Shown here: piece by piece, positions 1-8,145 of the stretch
Layout: every line of letters begins with the position of its first letter
How positions within the stretch are numbered: the stretch's first letter is position 1
Origin: JAWWPG01 sp037719575
GTDB lineage: Bacteria > Actinomycetota > Actinomycetes > Propionibacteriales > Nocardioidaceae
Direction of reading: 5' to 3'
Assembly (NCBI GenBank): GCA_037719575.1
Contig: JBBJMF010000034.1
Location: forward strand, 1-26,603
Length of the DNA stretch: 26,603 bases
The notes under the pieces: generated by a model
What the model was told of the DNA's origin: nothing
Database searches by the model: none
The model's input: only the letters and a program-made list of their open reading frames with translations
Made by a program: the position numbers and the translations under genes

Positions 1-1
1 A

Positions 2-202
2 CCACAGACAGGCAACCGCACCACACGCGAACCGGACCGGCAGCCAAACGGGCCAACCAGCTCAATCTGTCACCACAGGGTCAAGACGCATGCTGGCTGG
101 ACCGTCACCCAACCCCGCACCGGCACCTGGCTCTGGCGAACCCCCCACGGCCAGCACTACCTCGTCGACCACAACGGCACCACCCCACTCGGCAAGCTCT
201 GA
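2..202 (+). CDS. HNH endonuclease-like protein (DUF222/13E12 type), C-terminal fragment
   Basis: The window opens inside this gene; only the last 66 codons are present, ending at TGA 200-202. The visible segment has CHHRVKTHAGW followed by a Trp/His-rich tail (GTWLWRTPHGQHYLVDHNG). This resembles the last part of the HNH nuclease domain and the tail of DUF222-containing HNH proteins, which are multicopy in many actinobacteria. Family members usually have a few more residues between the Gly-Pro-Thr-Ser-Ser stretch and the Cys-x-x-His-His, so a small in-frame loss or upstream frameshift is possible and the copy may not be active. Function of the family is poorly defined, probably DNA cleavage. 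It points towards the treY/treZ remnant, with about 120 bp between its stop and the treY stop. The family call rests on a short tail. Confidence 0.5.
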   Translation, partial: PQTGNRTTREPDRQPNGPTSSICHHRVKTHAGWTVTQPRTGTWLWRTPHGQHYLVDHNGTTPLGKL

Positions 203-224
203 GCCCCGGCCGATCCGTGACGGT

Positions 225-325
225 GGCGTAGAGGCCGACGCCGTCGTAGCCCCACCCGTGCCGTCCGGGGAAGGTACCAAGGTGACCGATAACTCCGCGA
301 GCGGCGCCCAGACGCTGAACATCAC
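225..325 (-). pseudogene. treZ: treZ remnant (malto-oligosyltrehalose trehalohydrolase), internally deleted and truncated
   Basis: Directly overlapping the treY stop on the minus strand is a start region (GTG at 325-323 or ATG at 322-320) encoding MFSVWAPLAE, the usual N-terminus of TreZ. About 15 codons later that frame stops looking like TreZ. The +1 frame then reads TFPGRHGWGYDGVGLYA, the conserved Gly-Trp-Gly-Tyr-Asp-Gly-Val segment that in TreZ lies more than 100 residues from the N-terminus. It runs on for only a few more codons before unrelated sequence. The simplest reading is a treZ that lost an internal block with a frameshift near 265-275 and also lost everything after this motif. 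TreZ normally releases trehalose from the maltooligosyltrehalose made by TreY, and treX-treY-treZ order is common. What is seen is two short matches in the expected place and order; the deletion history is inferred. Confidence 0.7.
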
Positions 326-2721
326 GCGCCCTCCTTCACCAGCAGCGCGACCGGCAGGTCACCCAACATGTCGGAGCACATCGCACCGCTTGGCCCGGTC
401 TCGTACCGAGAGCCGGTGAGGACGTCGGTCCACACCCCGGCCGGCAGGTCCACAGCCGCGTCGCCCCAGGCGGTGCGCGCGAGCATTCCCGGCCACCGGG
501 TCACGAGGGTCGCCGCCCGCCCGGCACGCAGGAAGCCGAGCAGGTGCGGGGTGTCGCTCACGAGTGGCTCGTACCCCGCGTCGCGGCCGAACAGCTCCGG
601 CCGGTCTCGACGCAGGCGAAGCACGCGAGCGGTCACCCACAGCTTCTCTGCGTCCAGACCGGTCTCGTGCCCCGGACGGGTGGACCCGTCACCGAGCGAC
701 CTGAGCATCGAGGTCCGACGCGCGAAGTCCACCGGGCGTCGGTTGTCCGGGTCGACGAGTGCCGGCGCCGCCAGCTCCGTGCCCTGGTAGACATCCGGCA
801 CTCCGGGCGCCGTCAGCTGCACGAGCTTCGTGGCCAACGTCGTGACCCGGGTCAGCGGCTCGTTGACCACGAGCACGCGCTGGAGCACGTCGACCACGGG
901 ACCGGACAGGCAGGCGACTGCCAGGTCGTGAACCCGCCGCTCGTAGGTCTCGTTCGGATCGTTCCAGGTCGTGAACCTCTTGGCCTCGCGGATCGCCTTC
1001 TGCAGATAGCCGGTGAGGCGGTCGGCGTCGAGGGGCCAGGCGCCGAGGAGCGTCTGCGTCAGCAGGTAGGCGGTGGGGGCATCCACGTCACACGCGGCCG
1101 CCTCACGTCGGACCGCCTGTGACACCTCGACCCACCCGTCGAGGTTCTCGGCTGCCGCCAACAGCCGGGCGCGGACGTCCTCGTTGCGTTTCGTGTCGTG
1201 GGTCGACAGGCAGGTCATGCCGAGCGGATGGTGCCGCGCCTGGTGTCGAGCCCAGTCATGCAGCGGCTCCACGTCGGCGGCATCCAGGGAGAGCGGGTCC
1301 CCGCCGACCTCGTTGAGCCCCGTCATGCGAAGCCAACGGTAGAACGTGGTGTCCTCGACGCCTTTCGCCATCACCGGCCCGCACACCTGCTGGAAACGGA
1401 TGACGAGGTCTTGAGCGGGCGGGTCGTGCGTCGCCGTGTCCGACACCAGCCGGAGCAGGACGGCGATCGGGTCTGCCAGGTCGGGGCGCGACGTCCGGGC
1501 TCGGTCACCCAGCTGCACCAACCGTGTTGCCGCTTCGTCGTCGGCCGCGACCCCCGGTCGCAGGTAAGCGCGATAGACATCCACCTGCGCCAGCATCTCC
1601 GCGAGCGCCGCCAGGGCGTCGGCGGGAGCGAGCACCTCGTGCGCGACGGCTGCCGCGGCCACGGCAGTTCGTGCGAGACGACGGACCTCGGGCTGCAACA
1701 GGTCGGCGACGACAAGACGTTTGCTGCCGAGCTCGGTGCGTGGGTACGACGGCTCACCCCCCGTCGCCTGCCAGCGGGTGTCGAGCTCCGTGCCGACCGC
1801 TGGGACCAGTGCGCCCTGGATTGCCTGGATTGCGTCGTAGCCCGTCGTACCGGCACACGCCCAGGATGGCGGGAGCCGTTCGCCGGGGGCGAGGATCTTC
1901 TCCACGACTACCCAGGCGCCGTCGGTCCGGTGGTGCAGGCGTTCCAGGTAGCGCTCGGGGTCGGCGAGGCCATCCGGGTGGTCGATGCGGAAGCCGTCGA
2001 GGACGCCGGCGTCGTACAGGTGGAACAGCGTGGCGTGCGTCTCGTCGAAGACGTCGTCGCGCTCCACTCGGATCGCGATCAGCGTGTCGACGTCGAAGAA
2101 CCGGCGGTAGTTGAGCACCTCGGGCTTCTCCCGCCGGCCCGCGAGCAGGTAGTGCTGCGCCGCGAGGAGTGCCTCCAGGTCATCGGACTCGCTGCCCGCG
2201 GCGACGGGCAGCACATGCCCGCCGTACCTCAGGACACTCTCGCCTTCGTGCTGGCCGCGTGTGATGCCGCCGGCCTCCAGCACCTCGTCGAGCGACGAGT
2301 CCAGCAGCGGAAGGGACAGCCTGCCGTCGCAACGGTCCCAGTCGACGTCGAACCAGTGGGCCTTCGACGACCCCTGTCCCGCGCGCAGGACGTCCCACAG
2401 CTGGGTGTTGAGGTGCTCGGGTGTCGGGATCGCCATGTGGTTGGGGACGACGTCGACCACGATCGCGAGGTCGTGTCGGTGGGCAGCCTCCGCCAGCTCG
2501 ACGAGGCCGCCCTCCCCTCCGAGGTCGGTCGAGACGATGGAGTGGTCGACCACGTCGTAGCCGTGCATCGAGCCGGCCACCGCTTGCAGGACAGGGGAGA
2601 GGTAGAGGTGGGAGATCCCGAGCCGGCTGAGGTAGGGAACCACGGCCGCCGCGTCGAGAAAGCCGAAACCCGCGTGGAGCTGCAGACGGTACGTCGACGT
2701 GGGGACGCGACGCTCAGTCAT
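322..2721 (-). CDS. treY: malto-oligosyltrehalose synthase TreY
   Basis: TreY isomerises the reducing end of maltodextrins to a terminal alpha,alpha-1,1 linkage, the first step of the TreY/TreZ trehalose pathway (cytoplasmic). The protein is 799 aa, near usual family length, and starts MTERRVPTSTYRLQL, the typical TreY N-terminus. GH13 signatures are present: GFRIDHPDG with nucleophile Asp247, VVVEKILAPGE with acid/base Glu274, and STHDTKRNED with Asp509. I place the start at ATG 2721-2719 rather than at an earlier in-frame codon, because it overlaps the glgX stop by 8 bp (ATGACTGA) and matches the family start. It is the last intact gene of the malQ-glgX-treY run; a broken treZ follows, so the maltooligosyltrehalose product needs another hydrolase encoded elsewhere if the route still makes trehalose. 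Confidence 0.96.
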   Translation of the reverse strand: MTERRVPTSTYRLQLHAGFGFLDAAAVVPYLSRLGISHLYLSPVLQAVAGSMHGYDVVDHSIVSTDLGGEGGLVELAEAAHRHDLAIVVDVVPNHMAIPTPEHLNTQLWDVLRAGQGSSKAHWFDVDWDRCDGRLSLPLLDSSLDEVLEAGGITRGQHEGESVLRYGGHVLPVAAGSESDDLEALLAAQHYLLAGRREKPEVLNYRRFFDVDTLIAIRVERDDVFDETHATLFHLYDAGVLDGFRIDHPDGLADPERYLERLHHRTDGAWVVVEKILAPGERLPPSWACAGTTGYDAIQAIQGALVPAVGTELDTRWQATGGEPSYPRTELGSKRLVVADLLQPEVRRLARTAVAAAAVAHEVLAPADALAALAEMLAQVDVYRAYLRPGVAADDEAATRLVQLGDRARTSRPDLADPIAVLLRLVSDTATHDPPAQDLVIRFQQVCGPVMAKGVEDTTFYRWLRMTGLNEVGGDPLSLDAADVEPLHDWARHQARHHPLGMTCLSTHDTKRNEDVRARLLAAAENLDGWVEVSQAVRREAAACDVDAPTAYLLTQTLLGAWPLDADRLTGYLQKAIREAKRFTTWNDPNETYERRVHDLAVACLSGPVVDVLQRVLVVNEPLTRVTTLATKLVQLTAPGVPDVYQGTELAAPALVDPDNRRPVDFARRTSMLRSLGDGSTRPGHETGLDAEKLWVTARVLRLRRDRPELFGRDAGYEPLVSDTPHLLGFLRAGRAATLVTRWPGMLARTAWGDAAVDLPAGVWTDVLTGSRYETGPSGAMCSDMLGDLPVALLVKEGA

Positions 2722-4813
2722 GTCGAAGCACGACGAGCGAGCGGGCGTTGACCTTGCGGCGCAAGCCAGATGAGCCACCGCGGCCCTTCCGGTTGCGCGA
2801 CGGGTCGGTCCCGGTGTCGATCAGGACCTCCCACTTATCCCCGCCGACAGCTTCGGGGATCGCCATCATCGCGTCCTCGTGGCCGGGGTTGAGCATGATC
2901 AGGAACGAGGCGTCCACGATGACCTCGCCGCGATGCCCCAACTCCGTGATGCCGCTGCCGTTGAGAAACACCGACATCGGCTGAACCGTCGGATGCGACC
3001 ACTTGGCCCCGTCCATCGGGGTGCCGTCGGCACTGAGCCAGGCGATGTCGGGCAGGTCGTTGGGCGCGGTGCCTCCGGTGAAGAACCTCCGACGGCGGAA
3101 GATCGGGTGCGCGGCACGCAGCGCCATCACGTTCCGGGTGAAGTCGAGCAGGTCCTCGTCCACGTCGGACCAGTCGATCCAGGACGTCTCGTTGTCCTGG
3201 CAGTAGACGTTGTTGTTGCCGCCCTGGGTGCGGCCCACCTCGTCGCCGTGCAGGAGCATGGGCACCCCCTGGCTGAGCAGCAGCGTGCCGAGCATGTTGC
3301 GCTGCTGGCGGGCCCGGAGCTCGAGGATCTTCCGATCGTGGGCCGGTCCCTCGACACCGCAGTTCCACGAGCGGTTGTGGTCCTCCCCGTCGTGGCCGCC
3401 CTCGCCATTGGCGTCGTTGTGCTTCTCGTTGTACGAGACGAGGTCTCGCAGCGTGAAGCCATCGTGCGCGGTCACGAAGTTGATGGACGCGTATGGCGCC
3501 CGGCCGTCGCTCTCGTAGAGGTCGCTCGACCCCGCGAGCCTGGCGGCGAACTCGCCGAGGGACGAGGGCTCACCGCGCCAGTAGTCCCGGACGGTGTCAC
3601 GGTACTTGCCGTTCCACTCGGTCCAGCGCGGCGGGAAGTTGCCCACCTGGTAGCCGCCCGGTCCCACGTCCCACGGCTCCGCGATGAGCTTCACCTGCGA
3701 CACCACCGGATCCTGCTGTACGAGGTCGAAGAACGCACTCAGCCGGTCGACCTCGTGGAACTGCCGGGCAAGGGTCGCCGCGAGGTCGAACCGGAACCCG
3801 TCGACGTGCATCTCGATCACCCAGTAGCGCAGCGAGTCCATGATCATCTGCAGGACATGCGGGTTGCGCATGAGCGGCGTGTTTCCGGTCCCGGTGGTGT
3901 CGTAGTAGAACGACTTGTCCTGGTCGTCGAGCCGGTAGTACGACGCGTTGTCGATCCCGCGGAAGGCCAAGGTGGGTCCGAGGTGGTTGCCCTCGGCGGT
4001 GTGGTTGTACACCACGTCGAGGATGACCTCGATGCCCGCCCGGTGCAGCTCGCGGACCATCGACTTGAACTCGAGCACCTGCTGGCCGAGCCGCCCCGAC
4101 GAGCTGTAGGCGTTGTGCGGGGCGAAGAAGCCGATCGTGTTGTAGCCCCAGTAGTTGGACAGCCCCTTGTCGACCAGCCTCGAGTCGTTGACGAACTGGT
4201 GCACGGGCATCAGCTCGATGGCGGTGACGCCCAGGCTGGTCAGGTGGTCGGTGATGGCGGGGTAGCTGATCGCTGCGTACGTCCCACGGATCTCCTCAGG
4301 GATGTCGGGATGGGTCTTCGTCAGACCCCTGACGTGCGCCTCGTAGATCACCGTCTCGTGGTAGGGACGCCGGGGGGACCGGTCGTCCTGCCAGTCGAAG
4401 AACGGGTTCGTCACCACCGACTTCATCATGTGGGGGGCGGAGTCGTCGGTGTTGCGTTTGCGCGGGTCCGTGAGGTCGTAGGAGAAACAGGCAGGCGCCC
4501 AGTCGATGGCGCCGTCCAGAGCCTTGGCGTAGGGGTCGAGGAGCAGTTTGCTCGGGTCGCACCGATGGCCCTTCGGCGGATCGTAGGGTCCGTGCACCCG
4601 GTAGCCGTAGCGTTGCCCGGGTCCCACGCGCGGCAGGTAGATGTGCCAGACCAGCGCGTCGCGCTCCGCGATCTGCACCCGGGTCTCGGCTCCGTCGTCG
4701 TCGAAGAGGCAGAGCTCCACGGCGTCGGCGACCTCGGAGAACAGCGTGAAGTTGGTCCCCGCTCCGTCGTAGGTCGCCCCAAGCGGATACGGGCCTCCGG
4801 GCCAAGCCTCCAT
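2714..4813 (-). CDS. glgX: glycogen debranching enzyme GlgX/TreX
   Basis: This GH13 enzyme hydrolyses alpha-1,6 branch points of glycogen or limit dextrins and supplies linear maltodextrins. It is 699 aa, usual for GlgX/TreX. An N-terminal CBM48-like domain (about 1-130; PYPLGATYDGAGTNF) precedes the catalytic barrel. Visible motifs: DVVYNH (266-271), DGFRFDLA with nucleophile Asp343, LIAEPWD with acid/base Glu379, and FVTAHDGFT with Asp451. The start ATG 4813-4811 has an AGGGAG ribosome site a few bases upstream. It lies 82 bp after malQ and overlaps treY by 8 bp, so translation of treY is probably coupled to it. In trehalose clusters the same gene is called treX; sequence alone does not separate the names. 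Confidence 0.96.
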   Translation of the reverse strand: MEAWPGGPYPLGATYDGAGTNFTLFSEVADAVELCLFDDDGAETRVQIAERDALVWHIYLPRVGPGQRYGYRVHGPYDPPKGHRCDPSKLLLDPYAKALDGAIDWAPACFSYDLTDPRKRNTDDSAPHMMKSVVTNPFFDWQDDRSPRRPYHETVIYEAHVRGLTKTHPDIPEEIRGTYAAISYPAITDHLTSLGVTAIELMPVHQFVNDSRLVDKGLSNYWGYNTIGFFAPHNAYSSSGRLGQQVLEFKSMVRELHRAGIEVILDVVYNHTAEGNHLGPTLAFRGIDNASYYRLDDQDKSFYYDTTGTGNTPLMRNPHVLQMIMDSLRYWVIEMHVDGFRFDLAATLARQFHEVDRLSAFFDLVQQDPVVSQVKLIAEPWDVGPGGYQVGNFPPRWTEWNGKYRDTVRDYWRGEPSSLGEFAARLAGSSDLYESDGRAPYASINFVTAHDGFTLRDLVSYNEKHNDANGEGGHDGEDHNRSWNCGVEGPAHDRKILELRARQQRNMLGTLLLSQGVPMLLHGDEVGRTQGGNNNVYCQDNETSWIDWSDVDEDLLDFTRNVMALRAAHPIFRRRRFFTGGTAPNDLPDIAWLSADGTPMDGAKWSHPTVQPMSVFLNGSGITELGHRGEVIVDASFLIMLNPGHEDAMMAIPEAVGGDKWEVLIDTGTDPSRNRKGRGGSSGLRRKVNARSLVVLRHD

Positions 4814-4895
4814 CGTGCTCCCTTGCTCGTGTGTCGGTTCGACGGGACGTGCGTGCCCGACCCAGGAGGACCAAGGCTACGGGCAGGGTGGTGGC

Positions 4896-6998
4896 TCACA
4901 TCAACGGCCGTTCCAGGTTGGCGCCGACGGCAGCGGCCAGTTGCCGGACCCGTCCGGAGGACACCACGTCCGCCAGCAACATCGGCACCCCGTCGGGTCC
5001 ACTCAGCGGGATCCGCCAGTTGGGGTACTCGTCCCGCGTCCCGGGCTGGTTCTGGGTACGACGGTCGCCGACCGCGTCCGTGAGGGCGATGCAGAGCAGC
5101 CTCGCGGGACTCGTGGTCAGGTAGCGGTGCAGCGCGACCACGGTCTCCTCAGGTCCGGCGTCCTCGGCGAGGACGCCCTGGTTCACCAGCACGCACAGCC
5201 ACGACGCCCGGTGTGCCTCGTCGTCGGCGCGTTCGACCTCCACCGGACGGGTGAGCAGATCGAGCGTGGCGCGAAGCTCGACGTGGTCTCCCGCCAGGTA
5301 GCCGGCGGTGGGCGGGAGGTCGTGGGTCGTGACCGAGGCGAGGCAGTACTCGCGCCATCGCGACGCCGGCAACGGGGTCCCGTCGAAGGCCCGCTCGAAC
5401 CACAGGATCGAGGTTCCGATGATGCCCCGCTCGACGAGATAGTCGCGAACGAACGGCTCGACGACGCCGAGGTCCTCGCCGACGACGACGGCACCTGCGC
5501 GCTGCGCCTCCAGGGCCAGGATGCCGACGAGGGCCTCGTGGTCGTACCGCACATACGTCCCGCGGTCCGCGGTCGCGCCCTCCGGAATCCACCACAGCCG
5601 GAACAGCCCGATGATGTGGTCGATCCGCAGCGCCCCCGAATGGCGAAGCAGCCGCGAGATCAGGTCGCGGTATGGCCGGTAGCCGAGCGCGGCAAGGCGG
5701 TCCGGGCGCCACGGGGGCTGGCTCCAGTTCTGACCGACCTGGTTGAAGGCGTCGGGCGGGGCGCCGACGCTGATGCCCTGGGCGAGGGCATCCTGCAGAA
5801 CCCAGGCGTCCGCACCGTCCGGATGCACCCCCACTGCGAGATCGTGCATCACGCCCAGCCGCATCCCGGCATCCAGGGCGGCTCCCTGGGCCTCGGCGAG
5901 CTGATCGCCGAGGGCCCATTGCAGCCAGCTGAAGAAGTCGACGTCGGTCGCGTGGGCCTCCCGAAACGCCCGCACCCCCAGCCGGTCGGGATGCTGCACG
6001 TCGGACGGCCAGTCGCGCGGATCGGCACCGTGGACCGTCGAGAGCGCACACCAGGTGGCGAAGTCCTGCAGGGCGGCTCCCTCTGCGCGGACGAAGTAAC
6101 GGTAGGCGGCCTCTCGCTCGGCACTTCGCGGGACGGCGTGGACCAGGCGCAGGGCGTTGGCCTTCGCCGCCCAGGACACGTCGCGGTCGATCGCGTCGAG
6201 GTCGTCGAGCCTGCGGTGTACGTCGACCCGCAGCTCATCGACTGCTGCGCGGTCGGCGGGCAGAAGGTCGTCGTACTCGGGGATGTTCTCGACCCGCAGG
6301 TAGAGCGGGTTGACGAAGGCTCGAGAGCTCGGCAGGTAGGGCGACGGCTCCATGGGCGCGACGGCCTCGGCCGCCGAGAGCGGGTTGACGAGCAGGTAGT
6401 CCGCGCCGAGCTCGGACCCCGACCAGGCAGCGAGGTCGCGGAGATCGGCGAGGTCGCCGACGCCCCACGAGGCCTTGGAGCGAACGCTGTAGAGCTGGGT
6501 GGCAAACCCCCACGCTCGGTCGGTGCCCAGCCGGTCGGGGAACCCGAGGAAGGCGGGCGTCACGACGAGCGTGCTCGTCACCTCGCTGCCGGACCAGCGC
6601 GCCACGAGCCGGTGGTAGCCCAGCGGCAGGTGTCCGGGGACGATCAGCCTCGGGGCGTCGATCCTTCCGCCGTGCTCCAGCTCGACCCAGGCCTCGATGC
6701 AATCGTATCCGTCGATGTCACCGGGCAGCGCCAGCTCAACCGCCTTGCCCTCGGTGACGACGATGCACGGCGGTAGCGGCTCGTGCCGTTGCTGCGCCCT
6801 GCGGGCGACGAGTGCCTCCCCGGCCGCGGCCGGGTCGCTGATGTCGAGGCCGAGGGCAGCGAGTACTGCCAGGACGGTCTCCGTCGGTGCCGTGACCGGG
6901 CGATGCCTCCAGTCCTCGTAGTCCACGGCGACGCCGTAGGCCTCGGCCAGCTCGCGTTGCGCGGCAGTGAGTTCGGGCACTGCGCAAGGATCCGACAT
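4896..6998 (-). CDS. malQ: 4-alpha-glucanotransferase MalQ (amylomaltase)
   Basis: MalQ transfers maltodextryl units between chains (GH77), reworking short maltodextrins in the cytoplasm. The 700-aa length and N-terminal extension ahead of the barrel fit the E. coli-like long form. Catalytic signatures: ALRIDHIIGLFRLW with nucleophile Asp460, VVVGEDLG with acid/base Glu508, and SVTTHDLPP with Asp560; SWGVGDLADLRDL (177-190) is another GH77 hallmark. It is the first gene of the alpha-glucan group, starting 25 bp after the amidohydrolase stop on the same strand. No strong Shine-Dalgarno is visible before ATG 6998-6996. An 8-bp inverted repeat overlaps this start. Together with GlgX and TreY it forms a maltodextrin-processing set fed by glycogen. 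Confidence 0.96.
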   Translation of the reverse strand: MSDPCAVPELTAAQRELAEAYGVAVDYEDWRHRPVTAPTETVLAVLAALGLDISDPAAAGEALVARRAQQRHEPLPPCIVVTEGKAVELALPGDIDGYDCIEAWVELEHGGRIDAPRLIVPGHLPLGYHRLVARWSGSEVTSTLVVTPAFLGFPDRLGTDRAWGFATQLYSVRSKASWGVGDLADLRDLAAWSGSELGADYLLVNPLSAAEAVAPMEPSPYLPSSRAFVNPLYLRVENIPEYDDLLPADRAAVDELRVDVHRRLDDLDAIDRDVSWAAKANALRLVHAVPRSAEREAAYRYFVRAEGAALQDFATWCALSTVHGADPRDWPSDVQHPDRLGVRAFREAHATDVDFFSWLQWALGDQLAEAQGAALDAGMRLGVMHDLAVGVHPDGADAWVLQDALAQGISVGAPPDAFNQVGQNWSQPPWRPDRLAALGYRPYRDLISRLLRHSGALRIDHIIGLFRLWWIPEGATADRGTYVRYDHEALVGILALEAQRAGAVVVGEDLGVVEPFVRDYLVERGIIGTSILWFERAFDGTPLPASRWREYCLASVTTHDLPPTAGYLAGDHVELRATLDLLTRPVEVERADDEAHRASWLCVLVNQGVLAEDAGPEETVVALHRYLTTSPARLLCIALTDAVGDRRTQNQPGTRDEYPNWRIPLSGPDGVPMLLADVVSSGRVRQLAAAVGANLERPLM

Positions 6999-7025
6999 TC
7001 AGGCGGCTCGGGCCACTTGAATGTC
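6994..7025. repeat. Inverted repeat across the amidohydrolase/malQ junction
   Basis: GACATTCA (6994-7001) and TGAATGTC (7018-7025) are perfect inverted copies separated by 16 bases. The left arm holds the malQ start codon and the right arm overlaps the amidohydrolase stop codon. It could be an operator, a stem that affects malQ initiation, or chance. The stem is short, the spacer is long and there is no T-tract, so I do not call it a terminator. Confidence 0.35.
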
Positions 7026-8133
7026 AGATCTTGCTGTACACCCGCTGGGCGTTCTCACGCAGGATGAGCGCCGAGATCCGGTCGGCGTCAGCCGGCGCTG
7101 CCTCGCCGCGGTCCACGAGGGTGTCCAGCAGCGTCGTCAGGCCGCGGGTGAACAGCAGGGCTGCCAGGTGGTAGAGCTCGGGCAGCCCGAAGGCATCGGA
7201 GGAGTAGAGCAACTTGGCGAACGGCGTGAGCTCCAGCGACTCCCGGATGACGGCCGCGGACAGAGCCCCGGTGTTGTGCGTCGCCAGTCCGACGTCCATG
7301 AAGACATGGTCGAACACCTGGGCAAGGTAGCCAGCGTTCCGGTGGAACGGGTAGTTGTGCAACAGGAGGACCGGTACCCCATGCTCCTCGGTGGCGCGGA
7401 GGAACCGGGTGAGCAGCAGCGGGTCACCCTCGCGGAGGTTCGCGTCCTTGTCGCCGTAGCCGACGTGGAGCTGCAGTGGGAGCCCGGCGTTGATCGCCGC
7501 CCAGGCGAGCCAGCCGGTGACGACGGGATGTGCCACCCGGTAGGCCCCGGCGGATGTCGGCTCACACTCATCGAGTGCGCGCGCGACGTCCCCGGCGTCC
7601 GGCTCGGCTGTTGGGAGCTCCAGGCCGGTGCGGTAGGCAGCGATACTCTTGGCCCCCACTGCCGTCGTCTCCTCCAGCGCGCGGGCGACCCGCTCAGGCA
7701 GCTCGTGCGCGCCGACACCGGCGACGAGCAGATCCTCTACCAGCCCCTCGAGCCGGATGATCTCGTGAGCACGTCCACCGGCGAGACGTGCCAGCTCTGC
7801 CGATCCGCTGATCGCATCGGGCGAGTAGCCGGTGTCGACAAGGAAGCACTCCGTGCCGCTCTCACGGAGGAACCTGCCCGCCACCTCGGTGAAGCCCAGG
7901 TCGCGCCGTCGTGCCAGGTAGTCGTCGGCGGTGACGAGTGGGTCGAGATCGAGAACGGGGGCACACCAGCGACGTACCGCGAGGCCGATCATGGAGTCGA
8001 ACAGCGACGTCCCGAGCGGGCTGGGCCCGCCGCTCTCGTTGAGCAACCTCTCGAACTCGGTGCGATCGAGGTCTCGCAGGACGACGCCGTGACAGTGGTG
8101 GTCGACGAGGTGCCGACCGGTCGCTGACGTCAC
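7024..8133 (-). CDS. amidohydrolase, FluG N-terminal-domain type
   Basis: A 369-aa metal-dependent hydrolase of the amidohydrolase superfamily. Seen: an N-terminal metal motif DHHCHG (11-16), a GAKSIAAYR segment, LQLHVGYGD and LLLHNYPFH histidines in the middle, LYSSDAFGLPELY with the late Asp, and a C-terminal ILRENAQRVY, typical of the family's last helix. The arrangement matches the amidohydrolase half of FluG/nodulin-6-GSI proteins, in which it is fused to a glutamine-synthetase-like domain. Here that partner is a separate gene across the divergent promoter. Start is GTG 8133, 12 bp after the permease stop, so the two are probably co-transcribed. Substrate unknown; a gamma-glutamyl or amide compound is a reasonable inference from context. 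Confidence 0.85.
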   Translation of the reverse strand: MTSATGRHLVDHHCHGVVLRDLDRTEFERLLNESGGPSPLGTSLFDSMIGLAVRRWCAPVLDLDPLVTADDYLARRRDLGFTEVAGRFLRESGTECFLVDTGYSPDAISGSAELARLAGGRAHEIIRLEGLVEDLLVAGVGAHELPERVARALEETTAVGAKSIAAYRTGLELPTAEPDAGDVARALDECEPTSAGAYRVAHPVVTGWLAWAAINAGLPLQLHVGYGDKDANLREGDPLLLTRFLRATEEHGVPVLLLHNYPFHRNAGYLAQVFDHVFMDVGLATHNTGALSAAVIRESLELTPFAKLLYSSDAFGLPELYHLAALLFTRGLTTLLDTLVDRGEAAPADADRISALILRENAQRVYSKI

Positions 8134-8145
8134 CCGGAAGTCCCG

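Noticed and set aside
203..321. Terminator between the HNH gene and treY (CGGCC 207-211 / GGCCG 233-237)
   Set aside because: Five-base stem, 21-base loop and no T-tract; most of the region is explained by the treZ remnant.
90..419. Short plus-strand frame across the HNH end and the treY 3' end
   Set aside because: Low-complexity Pro/Ser/Thr composition, out of frame with the HNH tail, and overlaps treY.
1198..2751. Long plus-strand open frame antisense to treY, and similar long antisense frames over glgX, malQ, the permease and the SDR gene
   Set aside because: Typical shadow frames of GC-rich codon usage; they match no known family and lie opposite genes with clear catalytic motifs.
2722..2778. 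Earlier treY start giving 19 more residues
   Set aside because: It would overlap glgX by 65 bp and adds sequence unlike TreY; ATG 2721 matches the family start and gives a tight 8-bp overlap.
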